A program made the position numbers and the translations under genes. The notes beneath the pieces are model-generated. The model did no database searches. It saw only the letters and a program-made list of their open reading frames with translations, and had not been told where the DNA came from. Positions 11,873 to 24,060 of a DNA stretch of 64,000 bases are shown here, in pieces (within the stretch, counting starts at the first letter, position 1; every line of letters begins with the position of its first letter). Source of the stretch: Sabellastarte sp. h YS-2021 (Eukaryota; Annelida; Polychaeta; Sabellida; Sabellidae). The stretch is taken from the NCBI GenBank assembly GCA_964017235.1, contig OZ024931.1:102380221-102444220 (forward strand), written 5' to 3'.

Positions 11873-12010
11873 CTAAGGTTGGTATGCCTTGGTGTACAGG
11901 TAGATTTGAAGTTGCTTTCTGAAAGAGGCTAGGGAGGGAGACACACGAATTTCATCAGGAAAAGCATTGATAGAAGTCATTTTCTTCTTCCAAGTCTCTT
12001 CTAAATACCT
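11873..12010 (-). pseudogene. Possible LINE ORF2 C-terminal remnant
   Basis: The minus-strand frame reads INAFPDEIRVSPSLASFRKQ followed by LQIYLYTKAY. This resembles the usual end of Jockey/CR1-like LINE polyproteins (LPxEIRxxPSLxxFKxxLKxxL). No RT core is visible upstream, so only a short 3' fragment would remain. The match is from memory of the family pattern and could be chance. Confidence 0.4.
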
Positions 12011-12449
12011 ATAGGCGCCTATCAAGTTTAAAGTATTTTTTACATTGCCAGTTATTGCTTTGAGTGATGCTAAGCTAAACTGATCTCTATTGCCTGTTAC
12101 TTGAGGGTCATCTGCATGGGGAATAGGACTGTAAGTTAATTGAATTAGAGTGTCCTCCATACGGACGCTTACATCTGAATTGACCTCTACCACTCAGTGA
12201 ACAATGAAATGGCTGATGTTTGTAAAATGGCTTGCAGGCGCCTTACTTTGGGAGAAAATTCCTCTACCTGCAATCAGCTGTAAATGGAACAGGATCAGGG
12301 TAAGAATCGAAAATTTAATTGTTAAATGTAGCTTTAAGAGCAGTAAGAGCAGAATTTTCAACTTAAAAGAGGGAAAACTATGTATTTCACTCTCTAGGTC
12401 ATCTGGTACTGCTAACGCCAGCTAGCAGACAAAAGAAACCTCAGCGCTG

Positions 12450-15060
12450 AAAGGAGGGTGGTACCATTATACCCAGGTCTAATGGTAACATCGCTAACAG
12501 TTGGGAGCATTCATTATTTCCTATATTACAATTTTCAGAACTACTTTTTACCGAACTCAAACCTAACTAAACGGGTGAATGCTAAGCTCCCTCTAGTGGC
12601 ACAGTGGGACCTGCCTCTTCTATAGTTCTTCCCTAGTAGTACAGTGGAACTTGCCTCTTCTCTAGGTCTTCCCTAGTGGTACAGTGGGACCTGCCTCCTC
12701 TCTAGTTCTTTCCTAGTGGTATAGTGGGACCTGCCTCCTCTCTAGTTCTTCCTCAGTGGGACCTCCCTCTTCTCTAGTTCTTCCCTAGTGGCACAGTGGG
12801 ACCTGCCTCTCTAGTTCTTCCCTAGTGGCACACTGGGACCTGCCTCCTCTCTAGTTCTTCCCTAGTGGTAGAGTGGGACCTGCCTCTTCTATAGTTCTTC
12901 CCTAGTGGTACAGTGGGACCTTCCTCTTCTATAGTTCTTCCCTAGTGGTACAGTGGAACCTGCCTCCTCTCTACTTCTTCCCTAGTGGTACAGTGGGGCC
13001 TGCCTCCGCTCTAGTTCTTCCCTAGTGGCACACTGGGACCTGCCTTCTCTCTAGTTCTTCCCCACTAAACGGGTGAATGCTAAGCTCCCTCTAGTGGTAC
13101 AGTGGGACCTGCCTTTTGGTATTTCTTCCCCAGTGGTACAGTTGGACCCAGCCGTGCCCATCTTCTTCCCCACATACAAATTCGTCCCTAGTGACACTGT
13201 GGGACTCATTCCTGCAAAACTTCTTCCCTACTTAACAATTTCTCCCAAGTGGCCCAGTGGGACCTGTCTCCTCTCTAGTTCCTCCCTAGTGGCACAGTGG
13301 GGCCCACGCCTGCCAAACTTCTTCCCTACATGCAATTTCATCCCTGGTGGCACAGTGGGAGTCACTCTTGCCCTAGTTCTTCCTTACTTCACAATTTCTT
13401 CCCTATTGGTATAGTGGGATCTGCCTCCTTGCTACTTCTTCCCCAGTGGTACAGTGGGACCAACCCTGCCAAACTTCCTAACTACATAGAAATTCGTCCC
13501 TAGTAGCACAGTGGGGCCCATTTATGCCCTAGTTCTTCCCTACTTCAAAATTTCGTCCCTAGTGGCACAGCGGGACCAAAGTTTTTTCCTACATACAAAT
13601 TCGTCCCTGGTGGCACAGTGAGACCCATTCCTGCCAAATTTCTTCCCTACTTCACAATGTCTTCCTCCTCGCTAGTTCTTCCATAGTGGTACAGTGGGAC
13701 CCACCCCTTCTGCCAAACTTCTTCCCTACAAGCAAATTCGTCCCTGGTGGCACAGTGGGACCTGTCTCCTCTCTAGTTCCTCCCAAGTGGTACAGTGGGA
13801 CCCACCCCTGCCAAACGTCTTCCCCACATGCAAATTCGTCCCTGGTGACACAGTGAGACCCATACTTGCACAACTACTTCACAATGTCTTCCATAGTGAC
13901 ACAGTGGGACCTACCTCCTCACTAGTTTTTCCATAGTGGTACAGTGGGACCCACCCCTGCCAAACGTCTTCCCCACATGCAAATTCGTCCCTGGTGACAC
14001 AGTGAGACCCATTCTTGCACAACTACTTCACAATGTCTTCCATAGTGACACAGTGGGACGTACCTCCTCACTAGTTCTTCCATAGTGGTATAGTGGGACC
14101 CACCCCTGCCAAACTTCTCCCCTACATACAAATTCGTCCCTGGTGACACAGTGGGACCTATTCTTGCCCAACTTCTTCCCTACTTCACAATTTCTTCCCT
14201 AGTGGTACAGTGGGACCTGCCTCCTCTCTAGTTCCTCCCAAGTGGTACAGTGGGACCCAGTCCTGCCAAACTACTTCTCTGCATGCAAATTCATCCCTGG
14301 TGGCACAGTGGGACCCACCTCTGCCCAACTTCTTCCCTACTTCACAATTTCTTCCCCTGTGGCACATGGGGAACTGCCTCTTTTCTAGTTCTCCCCCAGT
14401 GGTACAGTGGGACCCATCCCTGCCAAGCTTCTTTCCTACATGCAAATGTATCCCTAGTGGCACAATGGGCCCCACTCCTGCCCAAATTCTTCCCTACTTC
14501 ATGAGACCCGTCTCCTCTCTAGTTCTTCCCTACTGGTACAGTGGGCCCTGCCTCCTCTCTAGTTCTTCCCTGGTGATACAGTGGGACCTGCCTCCTCTTT
14601 AGTTCCTCCCTAGTGGTACAGTGGGACCCAGTCCTGCCATACTACTTCCCTACATGCAAATTCATCCGTGGCACAGTGGGACCCAAGTCTACCCTATTTC
14701 TTCCCTACTTCTCGATTTCGTCTCTGGTGGCATGGTGAGACCTGCCTCCTCTTTAGTTCTTAACTATATTGGTACAGTGGGACCAGCCTCTGCAATAGTT
14801 CTTCCCAAGTGGTAAAGAGGGACCTGCCTCCTCTCTAGTTCATCCCTACTGGTACATTGGGACCCATCCCTGCAAAACTTCTTCTCTACATGCAAATTCG
14901 TCCCTGGTGGCACAGTGGGACCCATTCCTGCCCTAGTTCTTCACTACTTCACGATTTCTTCCCTCGTGGTACAATGGGACCTGCCTCCTCTCTAATTCCT
15001 ATTGGTACAGTGGGACCTGCCTCCTCTCTATTTCTTCCCTGGTTGTTAAGTGGGACCTGA
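12450..15060 (+). repeat. Higher-order minisatellite, block 1 (plus)
   Basis: Dozens of units sharing CCTAGTGGTACAGTGGGAC. At least three monomer types alternate. One (~41 bp) contains CTGCCTCCTCTCTAGTTC. One (~58 bp) contains CTGCCAAACTTCTTCCC and ATGCAAATTCGTCCC. One (~59 bp) contains TACTTCACAATTTCTTCCC. The 58/59-bp types occur mostly in the right two thirds, giving a higher-order pattern. Open frames across this block, such as 14210-14602, are repeat artefacts with Pro/Ser/Trp-rich translations. The left edge (ACCCAGGTCTAATGG near 12474) is the inverted counterpart of the right edge of block 2. Confidence 0.9.
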
Positions 15061-15540
15061 ATGTTTTCCTCATGTAACCCTGGATAATAAGCACGAATCT
15101 CTTATAAAGCATTCATCTGACCAGGTATTTGTAGATTGGTCAAATACTACTGTGGGTGGAACCTCATCTGCTGACAAAAAGACTCTTATTGACCCTGTTG
15201 CAAATGTGTAATTCCCAGTGTGTAAAACCAAATTCACTGATGGAAGCTGTCTAGAGACCATGTTAACTGCCCCCTAAGGCTCCCATTGACCCTTTTTCTA
15301 ACGTGGAATTGCAGCTTCTGAAACCAAGTCCACTGATGGGACCAGTCGAGAGACCACATCAAGTGCCCCTAAATCTCCTATCAACCTTGTCGGGCCACAG
15401 TGGCAGAGTGGTAACACTCTCGCCTCCCCCCTCTCAGGCTGGGGTTCGATTCGTGGAATCGTGGCCCCCATGATGGTTTTGGAAACAATTCACTCAAATA
15501 ATGCTTGTCTTGTCTGTAACATTGTACCACTAGGGAGGAA
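15061..15540. repeat. Spacer between minisatellite blocks 1 and 2, with a SINE head
   Basis: Starts with a segment ('aatctcttataaag') that recurs in the shorter spacer at 18.99-19.08 kb. Relative to that spacer it carries an extra ~400 bp. That extra part includes a tRNA-like sequence at about 15396-15475 with A-box TGGCAGAGTGG and B-box GGTTCGATTCG, probably a SINE insertion. Confidence 0.65.
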
Positions 15541-17412
15541 CTACAAAGGTGCAGGTCCCACTGTGCCACTATGGAAGAAATTGTGAAATAGAGAAGAAAC
15601 TGGGCAGGAATGGGTCTCACTGTGCCACCAGCGACGAATTTGCATGTAGGGAGAAGTTTGGCAGGGGTGGGTCCCACTTTACCACTAGGGAAGAACTAGA
15701 GAGCAGGCAGGTCCCAATGTGCCACTGGGGAAGAACTAGTGAGGAGGCTGGTCCCACTGTGCCACTATGGAAGAACTAGAGAGGAGGCAGGTCTCACTGT
15801 GCCACTAAGGAAGAACTAGAGAGCAGGCAGGTCCCAATGTGCCACTGGGGAAGAACTAGTGAGGAGGCAGGTCCCACTGTGCCACTATGGAAGAACTAGA
15901 GAGGAGGCAGGTCTCACTGTGCCACTGGGGAAGAAGTAGAGAGGAGGCAGGTCCCACTGTGCCACTAGGGAAGAACTAGAGAGGAGGCAGGTCCTACTGT
16001 ACCACTAGGGAAGAAGTAGAGAGGAGGCGAGTCCCACTGTGCCACTGGGGAAGAACTAGAGAGGAGGCAGGTCCCACTGTGCCACTGGGAAAGAAGTAGA
16101 GAGGAGGTAGGACCAACTGTGCCACTGGGGAAGAACTAGAGAGGAGGCAGGTCCCACTGTACCACTAGGGACGAATTTGTATGTGGGGAAGAAGATGGGC
16201 AGAGCTGGGTCCAACTGTACCACTGGGGAAGAACTAGTGAGGAGGCAAGTCCCACTGTGCCACTGGGGAAGAACTAGAGAAGAGGCTGGTCCCACTGTGC
16301 CACTGGGGAAAACTAGAGAGGAGGCAGGTCCCACTGTGCCACTAGGGACGAATTTGTATGTGGGGAAGAAGATGGGCAGGGCTTGGTCCAACTGTACCAC
16401 TGGGGAAGAACTAGCGAGGAGGCAGGTCCCACTGTATCACTGGGGAAGAGCTAGAACTATTTTCAATGAAATAATTATTGCTCTTTACTGGGTCTCACTG
16501 TGCCACTTGACGTTTGTTAAACGGGTCTCACTGTACCACTGGCACCATTAGACCCAGGTTTAATGGTGCCCTCTCCTCTGTCTCTGCTGAACCAGGTCCT
16601 CACTAGGAAAGAATTAGAGAGAAGACGGGTCCCACTGTACCACTAGCTAAAATTAGAGAGGAGGCAGGTCCCACTGTACCACCAGGGAATAACTAGTAAG
16701 GGGGCGGGTCCCACTGTGCCACTACAAAAGAACTAGAGAGGAGGCGGGTCCCACTGTGCCACTGGGGAAGAACTAGAGAAGAGGCTGGTCCCACTGTGCC
16801 ACTGGGGAAAACTAGAGAGGAGGCAGGTCCCACTGTGCCACTAGGGAAGAAGTAGAGAGGAGGCAGGTCCCACTGTGCCACTAGGGACGAATTTGTATGT
16901 GGGGAAGAAGATGGGCAGGGCTTGGTCCAACTGTACCACTGGGGAAGAACTAGCGAGGAGGCAGGTCCCACTGTATCACTGGGGAAGAGCTAGAACTATT
17001 TTCAATGAAATAATTATTGCTCTTTACTGGGTCTCACTGTGCCACTTGACGTTTGTTAAACGGGTCTCACTGTACCACTGGCACCATTAGACCCAGGTTT
17101 AATGGTGCCCTCTCCTCTGTCTCTGCTGAACCAGGTCCTCACTAGGAAAGAATTAGAGAGAAGACGGGTCCCACTGTACCACTAGCTAAAATTAGAGAGG
17201 AGGCAGGTCCCACTGTACCACCAGGGAATAACTAGTAAGGGGGCGGGTCCCACTGTGCCACTACAAAAGAACTAGAGAGGAGGCGGGTCCCACTGTACCA
17301 CTAGGGAAGAACTAGAGAGGAGGTGGGTCCCACTGTACCACTAGGGAAGAAATAGAGAAGACGGGCCCCACTGTACCACTAGGGAAAATTAGAAAGGAGG
17401 TAGGTCTTCTCT
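15540..17412 (-). repeat. Higher-order minisatellite, block 2 (minus), with recent 539-bp duplication
   Basis: The same monomers as block 1 in reverse complement (GTCCCACTGTACCACTAGGG). A segment of roughly 430 bp beginning near 16331 recurs almost identically 539 bp downstream (near 16870), including a unique insert with TTCAATGAAATAATTATTGC and GACGTTTGTTAAACGGG. The high identity implies a recent duplication by unequal exchange. Long frames at 16056-16551 and 16693-17090 are artefacts of the repeat. Confidence 0.9.
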
Positions 17413-18990
17413 CTAATTCTTTCCTAGTGGTACAGTGGGACCCACCTCCTCTCTAGTTCTTCCCTAGTGGTACAGTGGGGCCTGCCTCCTCGTTAGTTCC
17501 TCCCCAATGGGACCCACCCCTGCCAAACTTCTTCGCTACATGCAAATTTGTCCCTAGTGGCACAGAGTGACCCACTTCTGCCCTAATTCTTCTCCAATAC
17601 ACAAGTTCTTCCCTATAGTGGCACAGTGGGACCTGCCTCCTCTCTAGTTTTCTCGCAGGCAGTACAGTGGGACCCATCCCCGCCAAATTTCTTCCCCACA
17701 TGCAAATTTATCCCTAGTGGCACAGTGAGGCCCACTCCTGCCCCAATTCTTCCATACTTCTTGAATTCTTCCCTGGTGGTACAGTGGGCCCTGCCTCCTC
17801 TCTAGTTCCTCCCAGATGTTACAGTGGGACCCATCCCTGCCAAACGTCTTCCCCACATGCAAATTTACCCCTAGTAGCACAGTGGGCCCCATTCCTGCCC
17901 TAATTCTTCCATAGTTCATGATTTTTCCCTAGTGGTAGTGAGACCCGTCTCCTCTCTAGTTCTTCCTTAGTGGTACAATAGGACCCAGTCCTGCCAAACT
18001 ACTTGCCTACATGCAAATTCATCCCTGGTGGCACAGTGGGACACACCTCTGCCATATTTCTTCCCTACTTTATGATTTCTTACCTATTGGTACAGTGGGA
18101 CCTGCCTCCTCCCTAGTTCCTCCCTAGTGGTAGAGTAGGACCCAGTCTACTTGCCTACATGTAAATTCATCCCTGCAAATTCATCCCTGGTCACACAGTG
18201 AGACCCACCTCTGCCCTAATTGTTCCCTACTTCACGAATTCTTCCCTACTGGTACAATAGGCCCTGCCTCCTCTCTACTTTCTCCTTTGTGGTACAGTGG
18301 GACCCAATCCTGACAAGCTACTTCACTACATGCAAATTCATCCCTGGTACAGTGGGATCCACATCTGCCCAACTTCTTTCCAACTTCACAATTTCTTCCC
18401 AAATGGCACATCTGGACCTGCCTCCTTTCTGGTTCTCCCCCATGGTACAGTGGGACCCATCCCTGTCAAACTTCTTCCCCACATGCAAAATTTATTCCTA
18501 GTGGCACAGTGGGCCCCACTCATGCACAAATTCTTCCATACTTCATGATTTCTTCTTTAGTGGCACAGTGAGACCCGTCTCCTCTTTAGTTCCTCCCTAG
18601 TGGTACAGTGGGACCTGCCTCCTCTTTAGTTCTTCCCTAGTTGTATAGTGGGACCCACTCCTGCCCTAGTTCTTCCCTAATTCATGATTTCTTACCCAGT
18701 GGCACAGTGGGACCCGCCTCCTGTTTAGTTCTTATCTATATTGGTACAGTGGGACCAGCCTCTGCAATAGTTCTTCCCAAGTGGTAAAGAGGGACCTGCT
18801 TCCTCTCTAGCTTATCCCTACTGGTACAGTGGGACCCATCCCTGCAAAACTTCTGCCCTACATGCAAATTCGTCCCTGGTGGTGTAGTGGGACCCACTCC
18901 TGCCCTAGTTCTTCACTACTTCACTATTTCTTCTCTAGCGGTACAGTGGGACCTGCCTCCTCTCTAGTTCTTCCAAGTGGTACAGTGGGA
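17412..18990 (+). repeat. Higher-order minisatellite, block 3 (plus)
   Basis: Orientation flips abruptly near 17405, where 'gaaaggaggtaggtc' meets 'ttctctctaattc' in a head-to-head junction. Units then run as in block 1 until the spacer at 18990. Confidence 0.9.
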
Positions 18991-19080
18991 CCTGAAGGTT
19001 AACCTCATGTAAAGCTGGATAATGTTTACGAATCTCTTATAAAGTATTCATCTGATTCCTTGTCTTGTCTGTAACAATGT
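18991..19080. repeat. Spacer between blocks 3 and 4
   Basis: Shares 'aatctcttataaag' and 'ttgtcttgtctgtaac' with the spacer at 15.06-15.54 kb but lacks its insertion. Blocks 1-2 and blocks 3-4 are therefore two copies of one plus-spacer-minus arrangement. Confidence 0.8.
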
Positions 19081-21060
19081 ACCACTAGGGAGAAACTACA
19101 GAGGTGCAGGTCTCGCTGTGCCACTAGGGAAGAAATTGTGAAATAGGGAAGAAGTTGGGCAGGAATGGACATCATTGTGCTACCAGGGACGAATTTGCAT
19201 GTAGGGAAGAAGTTTGGCAGGGGTGGGTTCCACTGTATCACTAGGGAGGAACTAGAGAGGAGGTAGGTCCCACTGTACCACTAGAGAAGAACCAGAGAGA
19301 AGGCGGGTCCCACTCTACCACTAGAGAAGAATTAGAGAGGAGGCGGGTCCCACTGTACCACTAGGGAAGAAATCGTGAAGTAGGGATGAAATAGGGCAGA
19401 GGTGGGTCCCACTGTGCCACCAGGGATGATTTTGCATGTAGGGAAGTAGTTTGGCAGGACTGGGTCCCACTGTACTACTAGGGAAGAACTAAAGAGGAGG
19501 CAGGTCCCACTATACCAGCAAAGACAGGGGCGGATCCAGCTTTTATGTAAGGTGGGGGTTCACATCGAGTAAGGTGGGGGTTCACACTGAGTAAGGTGGG
19601 GGTTCACATCAGACATATTATAACTAAGGGGGTCGGGGGCATGCCCCCCTGGAAAAAAATTAATTTTTGAGTGCATTTCCTGTACATTTAACGCCACTGT
19701 CAAGAAATAATTTTGTACTTTGGGTTGAACCCCTTTACATTATTTTTCAAGGGGGGGTGGGGGGGTGGGTGGGGGGGGGGGGGGTGGGGGGGTGTCAAAC
19801 CCCCTGAACCCCCCCCCCCCCCCCCCCCCCTGGATCTGCTAGTGAAAGAGGAACTAGAGAGGGGACAGGGCCCACTGTTCCACTATTGAAGGACTAGGGA
19901 GGAAACGAGTCTCACTGTGCCACTAGTCAAGAAATCATGAAGTATGGAAGAATTTGGGCAGGATTGGGGCCCACTGTGCCACTAGGGATAAATTTACATG
20001 TGGGGAAGAAGTTTGGCAGGGGTGGGTCCCACTGTACCAGTGGGGGGACTAGAAAGGAGGCAGGTCCCACTGTGCCACTAGGGAAGAATTTGTGTCTTAG
20101 AGAAGAATTAGGGCAAGAGTGGGTCCAACTGTACCACTAGGGAGGAACTAGAGAGAAGGTAGGTCCCACTGTGCCACTAGGGAAGAACTAGAGAGGAAGT
20201 GGGTCCCACTGACACTAGGGATGAAATCGTGAAGTAAGGAAGAACTAGGGCAGGAGTGGGTCCCACTGTGCCACCATGTATGAAATTGCATGCAGGGAAG
20301 AAGCTTGGCAGGGGTGGGTCCCACTATACCACTAGGGAGGAACTAGAGAGGAGGCAGGCCCCACTGTGCCACATGGAAGAAATTGTGAAGTATAGAAGAA
20401 GTTTAGCAGGAATGGGTCCCACTGTGCCACCAGAGACGAATTTGCATGTGGGGAAGAAGATGGGCAGGGCTGGGTCCAACTGTAGCACCAGGGAGGAACT
20501 AGAGAGAATGTAGGTCTCACTGTGCCACTAGGAAAGAACTAGAGAGGAGGTGGGTCCCACTGTGCCACTAGGGAAGAAATCATGAAGTAAGGAAGAACTA
20601 GGGCAGGAGTGGGTCCCACTGTGCCACCATGGATGAAATTGCACGTAGAGAAGAAGTTTGGCAGGGGTGGGTCCCACTGTAACACTAGGGAGGAACTGGA
20701 GAAAATGTAGGTCTCACTGTGCCACTAGGGAAGAACTAGAGAGGAGGTTGGTCCCACTATGCCACTTAGAAGAAACTGTGAAGTAGGGAAGAACTGGGGC
20801 AGGAGTGGGTCCCACTGTGAAACCAGGGACGAATTTGCATATAGGGAGGAAGTTTGGCAGGGGTTGGTCCCACTGGGGAAGAACTAGCAAGGAGGCAGGT
20901 CCCACTGTACCACTAGTAAAGAACTTAAATATTTTTCATGAAATAATAATTGCTCTTTACTGGGTCCCACTGTGCCACTTGACGTTTGTTAAACGGGTCT
21001 CACTGTACCATTGGCACCATTAGACCATTAGGTATAATGGTACCCTCTCCTCTTTCTTTG
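19080..21060 (-). repeat. Higher-order minisatellite, block 4 (minus)
   Basis: Reverse-complement units as in block 2, interrupted by a MITE-like insertion at about 19524-19845. It ends with the same boundary segment as block 2 (GACGTTTGTTAAACGGG then ACCATTAGACC). Frames at 19937-20140, 20256-20520 and 20805-21023 are repeat artefacts. Confidence 0.9.
19524..19845. mobile_element. MITE-like insertion with extreme G and C runs
   Basis: Inserted in block 4. It starts GGGGCGGATCCAG and ends CTGGATCTGC, an imperfect terminal inverted repeat. Inside are three copies of GTAAGGTGGGGGTTCACA. A long G-rich stretch (about 19750-19793) is followed closely by a C-run (about 19809-19830), which together can form a hairpin or G-quadruplexes. 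No coding capacity. Confidence 0.65.
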
Positions 21061-21645
21061 CTGAACCAAGTCCTCACTGACTCAGTTATTACGAGCTTTT
21101 ATGTCCCAGGGTTGGCGGAGTCCCAGACTGTAATTAAGCTTCTTGTGTCACCAGGATTTATGCTGCATGGCATATAGGGATTGCTTTGTCTCTTTTTATG
21201 ACATCGGTGGTGTCGTCTGTCATTGACACATTTTGTATTAAGGACAGTATCTCAAAAATGGCTTGTCAGATTAAATTCAAATTTGGGATATGGATGTAAC
21301 TGGTTCTCAAGGTGAGCCCAATTATAAGGCGACCTTAAACTCCCGCGTATTAAAAAGTTATGTTGAGTTTACGTTTTTTATTTTTCCATAGAGTATACTG
21401 AAAATAACTTCAGAGATTTCGTGCAAATTTTGCATGTATATGTAACTGGCCATAGATAAGTGCCATGCCATAAAGTGACCTTAAACTCCCATTTGTAAAA
21501 GAATTTTATTGAGCTTAAGTTCTCACAAAATATACCAAAAATGGCATGACATATTTGATCTATATTTTGTAGGTACATGTAATTGATGATACAGAAATAC
21601 CTTACAACTACATTGAGATAACCTTATACTCGCAGTAAGGCTTAA
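21061..21645. other. No gene seen
   Basis: AT-rich sequence. A weak ~120-bp periodicity of 'gtgaccttaaactcccat'-like words is visible. No coding signal. Confidence 0.45.
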
Positions 21646-21649
21646 TTAT

Positions 21650-21885
21650 AATTTCTTTATTTTTACGTTACTTTCAACACTGTACAGGTCATATCACGAT
21701 GGGTAGTTTTGTGGGAAGAGATAACCAGTACATACATTTGGTCAAAGCTCTGCAGTGTAAACTGCCAACCATCGGCAAGCAACTACCAACTTTTCCACAT
21801 AAGGTCGGGTGTTTGAACCGCCAACCTCAGAGGTGGGAGCCGAGTGTGTTACCAGTGTGCTACCATGGCCCCCCAGCATAATTAT
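21650..21885 (-). mobile_element. tRNA-headed SINE, near full length (minus)
   Basis: On the minus strand: A-box-like TGGTAGCACACTGG, B-box-like GGTTCAAACAC about 50 bp later, then a body with 'tgatatgacctgtacagtg' and 'tgttgaaagtaacgtaaaa' and an A/T-rich tail. Length is about 235 bp. The tail is shared with 1.09-1.22 kb and, diverged, with 26.6-26.8 kb. Confidence 0.75.
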
Positions 21886-21889
21886 AATT

Positions 21890-23000
21890 AATTTTCTTTT
21901 AAAATTTTGGATAACATCTTGAATTATGTGCAATAGATTTTAAGCATATTTAAATTTTGGATATAACTAACCTAGAACAGAGTCTACATGGTTAACATGA
22001 TCTTAAACTCTTAACATTTGCATTGCTTTACATTCAGTTTAAGGCTAGGACAAACTTTTATGATACTGGACCAATTTGGACAATATAAAAGTGGTAGTTT
22101 AGAGTTTTAATTGAAATTAAGCATGTGCACATACCTATATCCATCCTGCTGGGCATGGATGTTATTTTGCCTTTCTCTCAGAATCACCTTCATTGCTGCT
22201 CATTTACAGGTACATTCAAAACCTATGCACATGTATTAACCAAATTGCCAGGATATGTTTGTTGCAAAGGGAACTGAGGATGACTAGATGTTTGGCAATA
22301 ACCGGTAACAAGTATAGCAATGGCAAATTTTTTAATGTTTCTGGGGTTTAAAGATCTGTTTTATACTCCTACTTACAAGTTCCCAGATTTGCTCAGATTT
22401 TAGGAACAGTCCAGATTTTCTTATCTCATTTCAGGGTAATAAAACAGTTGGGGACAGTGCACTGAAATAACAATGCCACAGTATCCTGTGGTTCATCTGA
22501 CACTGTACGCTAAACGCTGATAAATAGGTATACTGATACTCATTTCTTTCTCTAAAAATGACATTGTTTAAGAAACAAGCAGTAGTGCCCTCTGGGCACG
22601 GTGTCAGATGACATTTCCAGCAAGTAGCTTAAAATGTTAACCCAGGGTTAAGGAACATACCAGATCAATAATCAAAGGTTGTGGGTTTGAAAGAGGGTTA
22701 AAGGTAGGTGGGTAATCATGATTTGAAGAGGTCAGTAAGGATTTTATATATGGAGAGGGAGTTCCAAAATGATAATTGCTGTAATACTTTGAACAAAAAT
22801 TCTTGTAAAATTTATGAACCTTCAGTTGAACGAGAGAACTTAGAAGAACTTATATATTCTGGGAATTTGCATCAGGTACATCTAGACAAAGCATAGAAAT
22901 GGACCATTTAATTAAGTGAAACTGTAGTGGTTTGAATGGTTAAAACACAAAAAGAAACATGGGAGGAAATAACCCAGGGAAATACTTTTTGCCACGATAA
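21890..23000. other. No gene seen
   Basis: AT-rich. The longest frame (22708-22896) shows no recognisable domain and I do not regard it as a gene. Confidence 0.5.
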
Positions 23001-23004
23001 GATA

Positions 23005-23310
23005 AAAAAATAGCATCAGAGATGCCCGTACCCCACAGCCTAGGGAAATATTTTCAACACCATGAGATACAGAAGCACTGTACCAGTACAAAGTTCAGGA
23101 TACTTTCAGAGCACTGTCAGTTATATAAAGTTCCAAAAAATGTTTAAATGCAGAAAATAATGTTTAAAAGAAAGATAATGCATGTAAAGATGAAGTATTA
23201 AAACAAGTCAATTCAATAACAAGATGACAGCATTAATCAGTAAACTAAAATTCAACATTCTTTATCTACATCTGCATGGCCGAATTATGGTTTAGATGTT
23301 TTGAATATTA
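23005..23310 (+). repeat. Dispersed ~300-bp repeat, copy 1
   Basis: Begins AAAATAGCATCAGAGATG and runs to 'ctgcatggccgaattatgg'. A closely similar copy lies at 45748-46045, and the first ~75 bp recur at 43756-43830. At both 23.0 and 43.8 kb the segment is followed by the ~140-bp satellite, suggesting a composite mobile unit. Confidence 0.8.
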
Positions 23311-23489
23311 CCATGCATACAGAAGTGGTAATACATTTAATGAACGCTTTTGTGTGGTGTTGGAGCAAAATCTGTGGCTCACTTGATGAAATTCTATCTC
23401 TTACAATGGGAAGTTATGAAAGTAAAATTCTTAATAAATTCTAATATGAATTAACAGTGCTTAATCTGCATCAAAAGACAGACCCAAAG

Positions 23490-24060
23490 GTGCAACAAGA
23501 TTTTAAAGGTCAAGGTCACTATGACAAGGTCAAAGGTCAAATTAAGGTCACACCATGATAATACACACCTATGGCCCCTGGCCAATGTCCCTACCAAGTA
23601 TCAACTTCCTACACCTTACGGTTTCCGAGATATAGCCCGGACAAGATTTTATAGGTCAAGGTCACTACGGCAAGGTCAAAGGTCAAATCAAGGTCAGATT
23701 ATGACGTCGCACAACTACACCCCCTAACCAATGTCTCTACCAAGTATCAACTTCCTACACCTTACAGTTTCCCAGATATAGCCCGGACAAGATTTTATTG
23801 GTCAAGGTCACTACGGCAAGGTCAAATCAAGGTCAGACCATGACGTTGCACACCTACACCTCCTAACCAATGTCCCTACCAAGTATCAACTTCCTACACC
23901 TTACGGTTTCTGAGATACAGCCCGGACAAGATTTTATAGGTCAAGGTCAAATCAAGGTCACACCATGACGTTGCACACCTACACCCCCTAACCAATGTCC
24001 CTACCAAGTATCAACTTCCTACACCTTACGGTTTCCGAGATATAGCCCAGACAATAAATC
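23490..24060 (+). repeat. ~140-bp satellite, about 4 units
   Basis: Units share GGTCAAGGTCACTAYGGCA, 'aatgtccctaccaagta' and 'cttacggtttc'. The Leu/Thr-rich open frame at 23521-23727 is an artefact of the repeat. Confidence 0.85.

Noticed and set aside
12600..21023. Many 60-130-residue open frames on both strands
   Set aside because: They are translations of minisatellite units (recurrent AQWDLPPL / VPLCHWGR-type words) with no start context or conserved domain.
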